Under the pieces are notes generated by a model. It saw nothing but the letters and a program-made list of their open reading frames with translations, did not search any database and had not been told where the DNA came from. The position numbers and the translations under genes were made by a program. From Isoetes taiwanensis (lineage: Eukaryota > Streptophyta > Lycopodiopsida > Isoetales > Isoetaceae): DNA of 64,000 nt. The stretch is taken from the NCBI GenBank assembly GCA_021234155.1, contig JAJEKV010000010.1, forward strand, positions 18,205,418-18,269,417, written 5' to 3'. Position 1 is the stretch's first letter; the number at the start of each line of letters is the position of its first letter. Of this stretch, positions 1 through 10,765 are shown piece after piece.

Positions 1-1620
1 AGAACAGGGCCGAAGCATAGCTTACCAAACAAATATAACTTCTGTTGACATGTCCAGGTTTTCTAAGTCATAGAATTTCTTTCTTTTTTCTTTTTGATAT
101 TTGAATCTGCTTAGCAAAGGTTCAGGAAGTGAAAAAAATAATTGCATCTAGACTTCTGCCAAGCTTCATACTTAACTTTTCATGTCCAGTTACCATCGCA
201 GTGTTCAATATTTCTTGAATAACACTTCATTTGTGAATCTGGGTAGAATCCAGTCCTGCCAGTAAAGGGATCACTGGATAAGACATGACGAGTCAATTGT
301 TGAATTATTGGATAAGGATGTTGAAAGTCCCTTCCTCTCTACTAAGGATATTTTAACTGAAAGATATTGGGACTCCTACTAGAAAAACCCAGTAGAATCA
401 TTAACAAGGTTAAAACAAAGAGATGAATTGATGGATGAATTTGAGTTGATGGAGAAGTTTACACGCTATTGGTGGTAGATCTACTGGTTGACTTGGCCAC
501 CACCATTTTGAGATTTAGGGTCCATAATGTGCTTGATGCAATGATTTTTATCATTTGTAACTCAATTTGCCATTTTAAGAAGGCAACTACATAATCTAGA
601 GTGCTCCATCTCTTGCAAGCAAAATGCTGGGACATATAATGGCAGGTAATATTGCACTCCTATACTGCACATTGTTCCAGAACATGAAATGAATGTGCAA
701 AAGACCCAAACATTAAATCAATTCCAGTGGAAATGGTTCAGTAGGCATCTCATCTCATCTCAAGCTTGAACATATTCTTAGTATAGACAACTAAATCCTA
801 TAAACTCGCTTCTTGCACTCCCTGATTCTTAGCCACGTTGAGATTTGATTCCTTTTAAATGTATGAAGCACATTATCTTGAACATATTCTTAGTATAGAT
901 AACTTAATCTTATAAACTCGCTTCTTGCACTCCCTGATTCTTAACCACGTTGCAGAACCAGATGACCAGATAAAATGCTTTTCCACTCTATATTGGTTCT
1001 CACTTCAATGTTAAGGCATCTTTGGTTTTGCATATTCCCTAGAGATTTTCACACAATTTTTTAATGTCTTTTAAAGTATTGACACATTTGCTGAACATTC
1101 TCAATTCCATGACGTTTTTAACTATGTATTATAAGGCTTTTAAGCAATCTAACTACATTAGCAAACGAAGGAATTGAAATGTATAATATTACATGCATGT
1201 TTACTACTGCTTGACATCTTACACGATCTTGAACTATAGCCAGAACATTCTCAAAGTTCAACCTTGATCCAATTACGTATATCTTGGGCCAATATGATGT
1301 TTGCAAGCACATTATCCACGATCAATCCAGAAACACCGTCAATCCAAGAAAGTACGTGTGCACATGCACCTATTTTCCACCTTCGATTCCACCATATACA
1401 CATGTGCCTATAATGCCAATATCCAATCTTCCACTACACTCCAATTGCAATTATGTTGACTAAACATTAGATCTACTATCTCCTACGAATCACAAGCACC
1501 AATTCAAAAACCCTTTATGCTCGGCACTCCATTACATCTACGAACACAATTAAATTTACAACTCTTTATTCTACCTACAAACTCTATTATGTCTACTCAG
1601 TCCACACGCCCACTAATAAT
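1..1620. other. Non-coding DNA, no gene seen
   Basis: No reading frame with recognisable protein content occurs here. The stretch is AT-rich. Its only structure is the 76-bp direct repeat at 765-840 and 877-952, listed separately. The last part, just before the hairpin at 1621, should belong to a Helitron whose 5' end I could not place. Confidence 0.6.
765..952. repeat. 76-bp direct repeat, two copies
   Basis: Positions 765-840 and 877-952 are near-identical (both begin CTTGAACATATTCTTAGTAT and end in CACGTTG). They are separated by 36 bp, so the offset is 112 bp. They differ at only a few positions. This is a simple local duplication with no coding content. Confidence 0.85.
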
Positions 1621-1649
1621 GCCCGGCATCGCCGGGCACACGTTTCTAG
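1621..1649 (+). mobile_element. Helitron-type 3' terminus (copy 1)
   Basis: A perfect 7-bp GC hairpin (GCCCGGC, loop ATC, GCCGGGC, 1621-1637) is followed by eight bases and then CTAG (1646-1649), with a T at 1650. Hairpin, short spacer, CTRR and insertion before T form the diagnostic 3' end of plant Helitrons. The same block recurs at 2894-2922. I could not identify a 5' end for this copy. A TC preceded by A at 1472 would give only about 178 bp. No Rep-helicase coding sequence is near, so the element would be non-autonomous. Confidence 0.6.
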
Positions 1650-2067
1650 TCATCTATTCTTATTTGATTGTTACAAGAAGCTAAACTGACCAATTTCAGC
1701 ATTTGTGCTATCAATTACCTAAAATGCTACTTTTTTCATGCACATCGTAATATTCCATGTACAAGCACCTTTTCTAGAAATACAATTAATAAGTGAAATA
1801 CTTCATTAGAAGGGCAATTGCTCCCTAAAGATGAAGATGTAACTTCTAACTTCATTCACCAGAACTTGCCACAAGGTATTCATGCTTGCCACACGTTCTT
1901 ATGTGGTCTACTATCTCAAAGGTAGTTTGAAAAATAGTTTGTGGAGAATTTGAAAAATAGGTAAATGCTTCTTAGGCACTAACATTTGAAAATATGCAAT
2001 TGGAAATTGGCTATAGATTCTCGAGTTTTGTCTCAAAGTGAGGACCTATAGGATGTGAATGCAATCA

Positions 2068-2922
2068 TCTTTTATAAATACTAGCAATAAGGTTTCTATT
2101 TCAACTTACGCGTAAAAAATTGGGCACCCGTTTACTTCTTTTTCTTTTTCTTCTTCTATGTCCATATTTTTGCCCATCACGCCTATGCAAATGCAATTTC
2201 TCTCTAAAGGTGCCTATTAACTTCAATTATCCCCAAGACAATAGGGAGGTTATTTAGAACCTTATGTGTCCAGCATTGCTTTTGGAAAACATATGACATG
2301 TGAATTTAGTTCTAGAAGCCTCATCAGTCTAGAAGTTCATGAAGAGCCTTTATGATACTTCATTGCAGGGCACAATTGCAACCTGCACTTTAATAGAATT
2401 CCCCGCGCAATATAGTTAAATAGCTTGCTCTTCTTCATTTGTCGTTTTCCCTTTGTTGTTGGTCCATCTTAACACACGAACAGAAACATTACCCTTTTTA
2501 ATAGGAAAATCAACTTTTATGGAGGGGAGCCATGGAAATCCAAAATAGGGCAACACTATTTCTTCTCCTCCTTCCAGCACCAGTAACATGCAAGATTCTA
2601 CAATGAAAGACACAAGGTTCCTATCATCCATTGTTTCACCTATCATCCACTACCACAAGGGAAGACAAAAAACTTAGTTAACAACTACATGAGCTAATTA
2701 TTGCAAAATAGCTTTAGAAGACAAAATGCATTAGCACACACTAGCCATAATATAACACACATAAGGCTCTAGCTATAAGACACAAAGGGCACACAAAAGT
2801 CCATCAAATACACACAAAACACAATTCATACACTACCATAACATACAAAAGGCAGTTAATGCCTGGCTAGCCATAAAGACAAAAGGCATTTATGCCCGGC
2901 ATCGCCGGGCACACGTTTCTAG
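2068..2922 (+). mobile_element. Candidate non-autonomous Helitron (copy 2)
   Basis: The 3' end (hairpin 2894-2910, CTAG at 2919-2922, host T at 2923) is identical to the end at 1621-1649. A plausible 5' end is TCTTTTATAAATACTAGC at 2068, preceded by A at 2067. This fits the TC...CTRR structure and insertion between A and T. That boundary gives an 855-bp element with no coding sequence, so it would depend on a Rep-helicase encoded elsewhere. The 3' end is well supported. The 5' boundary is inferred from the motif alone. Confidence 0.45.
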
Positions 2923-3559
2923 TGTTATTTTAACATATTAGATCTTTTCCCCTTTGCAGGAGTCTTAGTGCCATGCTGGATTGTTTGGTGATTTTTAATT
3001 AGCATATTTCTATTGTATGTCCTTCTTGTACAAAAAGGCCGAATTTTATGCTCTATAAAAATTAATAAAATATACAGTAATATGAAGCATCTTGTCATTA
3101 CCTACCCCTTATTATAGGTCTATCTCCATCAACTACTAATTAAATTAGAAATATATAGTACACACCTCAATATATAAACTCCACGTGTTGGTTTGTTATG
3201 TCGATTGATATACCATCACTCCTATCTAATGCATGTTCTTTTTTGCCTTTTCCTATTTTCTTTGATGCAAAAAAAATTTGGGAGAGACACATGTCTTCAA
3301 AAAAAATGCAAAAAAAAAAAAGAGTGACGGCCAGGTTTAGGCGAAGATTGTATGCAGCGTCGGAGCTTCGGCAATAACTAACCATGACGTCATCGGCTTT
3401 GCATTTATGAAGCAATATTCTCTCAGCTCTGGTAATCATTTGGAACAGTATTCTCTTCCTCCGGCTGTTGTCGATTCGCCCAATCTACTCTAGATTGGTT
3501 TCCGTACATGAAATTAAGGTCTGAAATATCTTGGGTTCAATTCAATCGTCTCTTTGTGC
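2923..3559. other. Non-coding DNA, no gene seen
   Basis: This AT-rich stretch has poly-A tracts near 3295-3320. I see no protein-coding content or repeat family in it. Its end carries a TATA-like sequence that may serve the next ORF. Confidence 0.5.
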
Positions 3560-3567
3560 TATAAAAG
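3560..3567 (+). promoter_or_regulatory. TATA-like box upstream of the 136-aa ORF
   Basis: TATAAAAG lies 40 bp before the ATG at 3607. A start site about 30 bp downstream would leave a very short leader. An out-of-frame ATG at 3584 overlaps the main start and stops shortly afterwards. Whether this is a real promoter cannot be told from sequence. Confidence 0.3.
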
Positions 3568-3606
3568 GGCTGCTGGTGCTGGTAATGGCTGTGTTCTCCG
3601 GGAGAC

Positions 3607-4017
3607 ATGGCTGCAAAGAAGAGGAAGTTTGAGCAGATAATCCTTGGCTTCCTAGATGACCATCTTCCTTATCCAAAATGCCGTAGAATCGATCTCTTGG
3701 TGGTGGTTGATGGTTGGATGGCTTTTGGTGATGGAGGCCATAAAATGGATGACAATGTGGTGGATGTTTCTGGCAGCTTAAGCTTGGAGGACAGAGTGTC
3801 TGATGCCTTAAATTTGCCTGATCTTGACTTCGAGCTGCCTGAGGAGATCGGTTCATTTGAATTGGTTGGCAATTTAGAAGAATGTCCTGAGATTGGTGTC
3901 TTACCATATCTATTTGAATATGAGGATGTCTTCGTCTGTACTAGCTGCCTTTGTTTTGTGAGCTACGAAGAAGTTGATGAATCCGGCATTGTAAGATCTG
4001 TACTAAGGAGTGTGTAG
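3607..4017 (+). CDS. Orphan 136-aa ORF, function not recognised
   Basis: The frame runs from an ATG in acceptable context (GACATGGCTG) to TAG. The N-terminus is basic (MAAKKRKFEQ), resembling a nuclear targeting signal. The middle is strongly acidic and rich in Leu, Glu and Asp (around DLDFELPEEIG, residues 76-86). A CTSCLC cysteine cluster lies near residue 115. I do not recognise a family. The composition looks more like a real protein than random translation, and a TATA-like box precedes it. The next exon-like sequence on the same strand is a MAP65 fragment 280 bp downstream, but this ORF does not resemble the MAP65 N-terminus. It could be a small unstudied gene, a first exon or a chance ORF. 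Confidence 0.35.
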   Translation: MAAKKRKFEQIILGFLDDHLPYPKCRRIDLLVVVDGWMAFGDGGHKMDDNVVDVSGSLSLEDRVSDALNLPDLDFELPEEIGSFELVGNLEECPEIGVLPYLFEYEDVFVCTSCLCFVSYEEVDESGIVRSVLRSV

Positions 4018-4295
4018 TGAAATGCTCTGAAAAAATGCAGTCTTAGCTTATTTAATCGCATGTAACTTGCCTTTTTATATGAGTCTGTATATGAGTATAT
4101 ATGAGTCTGGCCTACTCTGCACAGTAGCAATTTTGGACGATGTATGCTACTGGTGCATTTTGTATATTTATGAAATAGAAACGAATTCCCAGCAGCAAGG
4201 CGCATCACTTGAATTGCATTCTCTGTTGCTGTTTTTGCCTTGAACAAGACATGCACACATTTGTTCTTACTCACATGCATGCTCTGTTTTTGCAG

Positions 4296-4460
4296 CCTGA
4301 TATGAGAGGTGCTTCACTCAAAGAGCAGCTTAAAGCCCTTAGTCCAGATCTTGAGGATCTTAGAGAGCAAAGGGAAGAGAGGCTTCAACGTTTGATTGAG
4401 ATTACATCTCAAATTCAGAAGATTTCTAGCTGCGGAAGGGTGCAGTTGGGTCTCATTTAA
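4296..4460 (+). pseudogene. MAP65/ASE1 microtubule-bundling protein, single exon fragment
   Basis: After a pyrimidine-rich tract ending TTTTTGCAG (acceptor AG at 4294-4295), the frame encodes PDMRGASLKEQLKALSP and then LREQREERLQ and TSQIQKIS. This order (SLKEQL, a Leu-rich linker, KEER-like, QIQKI) is the conserved N-terminal coiled-coil region of plant MAP65 proteins, which bundle antiparallel microtubules in the phragmoplast and cortical array. The match ends near 4432 and a stop follows at 4458-4460. No other MAP65 exon is seen on either side, although the protein normally has about 570-700 residues. It is best read as an isolated, captured or decayed exon. Family recognition is confident; origin is not. 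Confidence 0.7.
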
Positions 4461-7400
4461 TTGTTGCAGAAATAGGAAGGCAAATGTTCCACGACAAGGT
4501 ACACTTTGATGAATGACGTCTAGTCGAAAGCATGACGCTACTTTGTCATTATTCTCAATTTGTACAACACGGAATTGGGAAAGGATTTTGGCATTTGGGT
4601 CTTCAAGTTTTTGCCTGATTTTAAAAGCTGCAGCTAAGGTATTATAATTATTTGAAGTTATGGGCACATCAGTTTTCATGTTTTCAGATTTCCTGAATTT
4701 TTCTACGGTTTTCAGATGGCTTTCTTGACTTCACTAAACAAGAGGTTCACATAGTATATTTTAATGTCTAGCCTTTCCCAGGATCAGGTGGTAAAAAGAT
4801 ACGGCATTATCTTAAATGCCTAGCCCTTCCCATGATCGGGAGTAAATATACAGCATTATTGGGGTTGAAGCATATGGATGTCATGGATCGGCACCTTCGT
4901 TGGAGGCTTTAATGTATTAGCAGTCAAAGCAAAGAGTGGGGTTTCCTAAATAAGTTATATCGATAATAAACTCTGATGTTCTGAGCAACGTACAGCTAAA
5001 TGACAGAGCTCAACATGACTGTGTTGCACGTAAAGGAGAAATTGTCAGTAATGTGGCTTTAGGAGAGGAGTTCTATCAATAATGCAAGTTTGGAGTGCTT
5101 GCTTTTGATAACCCCTTCAGAGCAAGAGTTATTTATTCCCATCGGTTTATTCAAACCAGATTAAAAGATTTGTTCAAACATTTAGGATTTATTCCCATCG
5201 GTTTATTCAAACCAGATTAAAAGATTTGTTCAAACATTTTTGCATTGCAAATAGGCGTCCAAACTATTTAAATTAAACAAACAAGCCATAGATGAATATT
5301 GTTAACAATGTAGGATGGAGGCAAAATAATTTCGTCATTGTATTGAATGGTTTCTCACTAAATGTCCTCGTAAAGTGTGTCTATCCAAAAACCAAAATAT
5401 TGAATGGACGGTAAAATTCATCCATTTTAATATCACCGCGATTGGACCACATTTCTTTTTGAATTCTTGTGCAAAAACGTGGATCTTCAACTTATCATCT
5501 ATATTTCAAATTCTAGCCTCTACTTTTTAAGACATTGGTTTCTTCTATTATGCAACTGTCAACTATTTAAGACATTGGTTACATGACAACTATCAATTGA
5601 TATTGACCATTATCAATTGATATAACATTTCCTAATAATGTAATATAACATTTATTAAGGAAGCCCCATTTGTAGGGATATTGTGTGGTGATATCATTCA
5701 TATATAAAGCAGAGTCCTTTTTTCATACTTTTCCTATTATGCTATTTATTTGAGACAAGCTACCGCTGACACTTGGTGGGCAATTGCTTTAACCTCCAAC
5801 CCAACCGAACCAGATCCAGCCGAACCAGATCCAGCCCAATTCTGTTATAAAAACAAGATGCTAACGCATCAATGGATTGCCCTTTGGAGGAGCCGTTGGT
5901 GTATACGCAATTACTCTGGACGTTTTTCTGCCGGATAATATTGTGGATGTATTCGGAGACCTCTGGAATTAGCAATAACTTTCTTGTATTATTAGCCTAG
6001 GTTCAAAAGTTTTTTTATTCTAGCATCTTCATTCATATATTGTATCTTTTAGTGAAGAAGAAGACAGGTTGTAGTTTTATTGATAATATGGTTACAAAGC
6101 TTCTGGAAGCATATGGAATTTAAATCAGGGGTGATGTTGTTAGGGTCTTTTAAGCATGTAGAAGAGCCCATTTAATCATTGGCAGCTGAATTTTTTTGTG
6201 TAAAAATATGTATGACCATGATGTTGCTTAACAGTTTCATAAGCTTGAGGGAAAACATATTTCTACATGGTAGTTTTCTTTAATTTTTTTTAGCTTGGTA
6301 TTGTCGTTGCTTTTCGCGATGCTTAGTCAGCGCCCTATGCATCCATGTAAACTAAATCTAAGTGTGACATGTAGAGGGAGCGTAATCCATTCAGGCATAT
6401 ACCACTTACCGTCCTTATGCAATGTTAGCAAACTAGAGGCATAAATGTTAAAGTTCAGTCTCCAATGCTATCTATTGAATCTTTTAATTTAATCTAGTCA
6501 TATTTTTCTACGAATGCTTTGAACATGGAAACATTATGCGTCTATTTAAATTAACCATACCAAAAAGAAAAAGAGGATGAATGAGAGCAGGAAATGTCTT
6601 ACATCCTCAAAGTTATGGGAAGGATAATGCATATAAATGATGTCGATCAAGATACCACTGTATATTTTCTTACTTCAAAGTCCTCCAGATAGAGGGCGAC
6701 TTCAAAGATAAAAAGCAACTTGAGAAATGCTATTTTTCGTGGTAACTGCATGCGGTTGCGACCTTCAAAGCTTGAAGATGAACTTGAGGGCGGCTTCAAA
6801 GATAATAAGAAGCCTAATCTTATAATGAGACCTTGTCACTGTTAATTGCATATTTTTTTCAAATGGGATGGAAACACTGAGAAGTTTGCACACATGGCAA
6901 GGAGCGTCGAGAAGTTTCCACCAGAACAATATCAATAATCAAAGAGTGAAAGAGTTGAACTTTGAATATGAAAGGACGAACTAGGTCGATACGTAAGAAT
7001 AAAGAGGGAAGAATATTGTTTCTATAGTATCTGCCTTGCATCCTCCAAATCCAAATGAATAAATGAACTTCTTAATGCTTCTTGAGTGTAGAGATAAATA
7101 TGTCAATTTCAGCAGTTTAGCGATGTGCATGGATATCCAAAGTATGCTTTAAAACAGTCAAATGCTTAACTTCTTGTAAAGAATGGAAATCAATCGCTTT
7201 AGCTCTATAAAGTGAAATGCGTCACAATGTGCTTCAGCACACTATAAAGCTGCCAAAAAATATAATATCAAAAATGTGATATCAGAATTAACTTGATTTC
7301 TAGAGTTATGTCTAGCATCATCATCATTGAACTACGTAATCCAAATGGAGAAAGAAAAAAAGGAAATATACGACAATCCCGCATTAGAGCTACAGCAAAA

Positions 7401-9712
7401 CAACATAGCTTAAGCCGGTACACTTGGATTCCTACATTTACACTTGGATTCCAACATTTACGATTGTATAACTTGGGTCATCTGTTGTCCCATGTTTAAA
7501 ACCTTATTGTACATGTCACACGACTTTAAACTAGATGCCTTAACACATAGGATACAAATCTGCTGACAGCTGCTGCAGCCATACCATGTCCATAATTTCC
7601 ATAGCTTTAATTTTAGAAATCTTAACAGCCTTTAGTCTGAAGATTCCAGCCAAGATCATACTGTTTAGCACCACCGTTGTACTTCCAAACTTAAGCAAAA
7701 TTGACAAATATTTTGCAAACTCTTAATGCATTATTGCAATATTTGACAGCCTTGAAAGAAGATTCCTGGACTCTCGAGCGCAAGGCGTGCAATAATATTT
7801 TGCAGCTTTGCACCCACTATAAGAACCAACCGAATGAAACCAATTGCAACGGATAAATGTTCGAAAAATACAAGACTCCAAATCAAACAGAACAGGTGTG
7901 GATCAAACGTACAACTACAGGCAGCAGGGCAATCCAGAAACAAAAATTTGTCCCTGCAATCTGCAAGATGTTTTACTGAACATACACTGCTGATGTTTAT
8001 AAAAACTGAAAACAAGAAACATCTAATGTACATAGCGCTCAGCATGAATATACAATGGCATGAACACTACCACAAATAACCACAATAGACGGCTGCATGA
8101 AAATCATCGAGTCAAGTAAATTATTGGAGAAGCCAAAGAGAAAAATTTTGCTAAGCCAAGTATGCCCACGTTATACCCACAACATCTTTAAACTCAGCTT
8201 CCAAAGATCTAACCATATAACTGTGGAAGTCATATTTGTCCCCCATATGGTGTTTCTACAAAAAATGGCAGAGTATCTCATTAGAGGAGCTACAAATGCA
8301 AATTTAAGGAATTAAATGCTTTTAAAACTGTTTTCACAACGGCATTGAAAAAGTTAGCTCTTCGCTAGATGGTTCTTGAAATGGATATAGTACAACTTGT
8401 TGCTGTAAGGGGCTATTTGACACAGTCTTGCTCTATTTACATGCTAGATGAGGCTACCATAGAAGCGAATGCTTCATGTGTTTCTAAGCATTGCTGTGAA
8501 CGTAAGAAATTATCATATGTACTATCAGACTAAATCTCTTCTTAGACTAAATTAAAGAACTTCAAGTCAAGGCAGTGCATCACTATGCAGACATCTAACT
8601 GAATTAGTTAAGTGCTTACAGCCGTAAAACCCATCCTTAATGCCAGATAGTCTGATTTTGTCACAAAGTGACCAAACTAATGAAAGAAACAAATCTGCAT
8701 TTGCCAAACAAATTACAGCATGTTTGTAAAACTAGCTGAAGGAAAGGTATGCTTTATTGAACTGACCACCCATAGTAAAAAACCGTTTCGACTCCATGCT
8801 CCTGAGCTCTGATACTCCACAAACGGTGATTGCCTTTTCATGGTCCTTGTTCTTGTTAGCTCTGCAATGTTGGCCAAAAAAACATCTCAACCACTTACAT
8901 GTAACCTTGTAGTCCAGAACAAGTACTGGAAATACCAAGCTCACCTGCCATTTCTTGGTTTTCCGCATGTTGGTGTGCTTCTATTTCCCATTTTTTCCAA
9001 TGATGGACCTACAGAAAAAGTGGATAGTTCAGATTTTAAACCCCTGATGGTATAAATGGTGGGAATCAAGCCTTGAGTATAGCTAGCACAACGGTGATAG
9101 AGGAATAAAAACATGTGTAAGACCCATAACAAACAGGAACCTGTGCAGTTGTTCAAGACCTAGGAATGAGATGAAGGGTTCATAACCTTTCTGCATAGGA
9201 GCAAGCAGCCATCCACATTGAAAACATGTACAAGCTTGTTTAAAAACGCACTAATTACCTAATAAAACTCCAATATTTAAAGCCATAAATCTATATGCAG
9301 GCATTCTCATGAATCCTCATAGTTATAGCTTGATCATGATGTACATGGAATTTCTGGATTAATAAGCAATGAATATGCAGAAGTTATAGAATGCCGCATC
9401 ATGTTAACGTTCTCCACTTAATCAATCAGGCGCCTCCCCAAACCTTGAGTGCAGGTTTAGCGGCTCATGTTAGGTCAAAGGTACAAGGGAAAGAAAACAC
9501 ATGAACAGATCTATTCCATTTTTCTTGTCAAGAGTTTCGAGATTAAGAACCATAGTACTCACTAGTCAGTGCATCATGCACAAGCTTAGGAGCTGCATCA
9601 CCAGAAGTGCTATAGAATTTGTGTACCGCATGCAGGTGCGAATTTTAAGTATAAAAACTAGAAAAGAGCTGGTGTAACAGGAAAAACAGCAATGCACATG
9701 TAAACCTGTAAC
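4461..9712. other. 5.2 kb of non-coding DNA
   Basis: I find no supported gene, RNA or mobile element here apart from the short direct repeat at 5131-5240. ORFs of 60-100 codons occur on both strands but show no domain or plausible composition. Since E1 is inserted into a GBA2-like exon just to the right, decayed downstream exons of that gene could lie here on the minus strand. I could not recognise any. Confidence 0.5.
5131..5240. repeat. 56-bp tandem duplication
   Basis: Positions 5131-5186 and 5187-5240 both begin ATTTATTCCCATCGGTTTAT and continue identically through the stretch ending TTGTTCAAACATTT. It is a direct head-to-tail duplication with a 56-bp period and looks recent. Confidence 0.85.
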
Positions 9713-9717
9713 AGGAT
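9713..9717. repeat. E1 target-site duplication, left copy (AGGAT)
   Basis: AGGAT directly precedes the left LTR and is repeated at 30623-30627 directly after the right LTR. This proves that the two LTRs belong to one insertion despite the 20.9-kb separation. Confidence 0.93.
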
Positions 9718-10301
9718 TGTTTGGGGTCTGGGTTCGGGAACTCCTGGAAGACAGCCCTCTATGAGGACCCGTGGATCTAACAGGAGAGTCCGGGGGACTA
9801 TGTCACGCGGGATTTGCAAGAAGAGAACAAGAAGAAGAAAACAGAACAAATGAGAGGAAAATGATAAGCTTCCTTGATATCAATGATGAACATACATGAG
9901 CTCTCGCAATAGAGAGAAAACTGAAAGGAGACAAGACTCAAAACTCATCTAGCCTTCATGTGCTAGCTCTAATCATATATATAGTACAATGGCCTTTGGC
10001 CCAATATAGACACTCTGACCGATCTCGGTGCGACTCACGGAAGGAGGCCCGATTCTGGTGAATGTTGGCGGTGCCTCTTGAAGTGCCTCGAATCACGCTG
10101 ACGCTGACGCGGGCGGTGGCGAGCCATCACTTGTCTGAGCGGCGCCTCTTGGTAGTAGACCCAGGCTTTGACTGCGTGGTCTGCTGCTTGGTCTTCTGCT
10201 GGGCCTTTGATGGCTGACCCGTGGCTGACTGTGGATCCTTGAGCTTGACCTAGTCCGTCGTGTGCATGAATAGTCCCGAACCAGGAGGCCAGGGACTAAC
10301 A
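9718..10301 (-). repeat. E1 3' LTR (584 bp)
   Basis: On the minus strand it starts TGTTAG at 10301 and ends CCAAACA at 9718. It matches 30058-30622 with scattered substitutions. It keeps a 20-bp segment (9961-9980) that is missing from the 5' LTR. That segment and its junction form TATATATA (around 9976-9983), a likely TATA box when read on the minus strand. Confidence 0.93.
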
Positions 10302-10622
10302 CTCCCCCACCAAACGACACTCGGCCCAAGAAAAAGGAGGAATGGCTTCCGAGGGCGGAAACCAAAGTAGGAAAAAGTGATCCTCACGGAATGAGGTCCG
10401 GGCGCCATGATGGTAATGAGCAATGAGGTCCTGGTGTGTTTGAAGAGCTTCAGGGGTGTTGAGCCCGAGGGCAGGATGGGCCTCAATGAGAAAGTGAGAG
10501 CGCACCATGTCTTCCAGGGCAGCATGGGCGGCCAAGGGACAAACCGGCACTCCATGAGAAGGCGGGTTTGGAGACCAAAGGCACCGACAATCGCATTCGG
10601 ATTGCGTGAAAGATTGGGCCAC
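10296..10622 (-). pseudogene. Probable C-terminal segment of the E1 accessory ORF in a shifted frame
   Basis: Read on the minus strand, this 108-codon frame has protein-like content (for example LEDMVRSHFLIEAHPALG, FREDHFFLLWFPPSE). It ends with a TAG formed by the first bases of the 3' LTR (TGTTAG). The 709-codon frame upstream stops at 10766, so the two would have been joined by frame changes between about 10620 and 10960. The composition of 10629-10937 in the intermediate frame (NWIYIGNGVVGKACFEAPHG) is also protein-like. This suggests that the original gene ran all the way to the LTR and has since taken indels. This is inference from composition only. Confidence 0.4.
10302..10311 (-). promoter_or_regulatory. 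E1 polypurine tract
   Basis: On the minus strand GGTGGGGGAG directly abuts the TGTTAG start of the 3' LTR. This is the usual primer site for plus-strand DNA synthesis. Confidence 0.85.
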
Positions 10623-10765
10623 GCCGATTTAAAGAGCCGAAAGCGGATGCATTTGAGAGCTGCCGCGTAAAACCAGCTTTGACGGTGGACCAAGGGTCCG
10701 GTGAGGTGGCGAAGATTCTCGCAAGAAGGTATCAAGGCCATGCGGGGCCTCAAAGCAGGCTTTGC

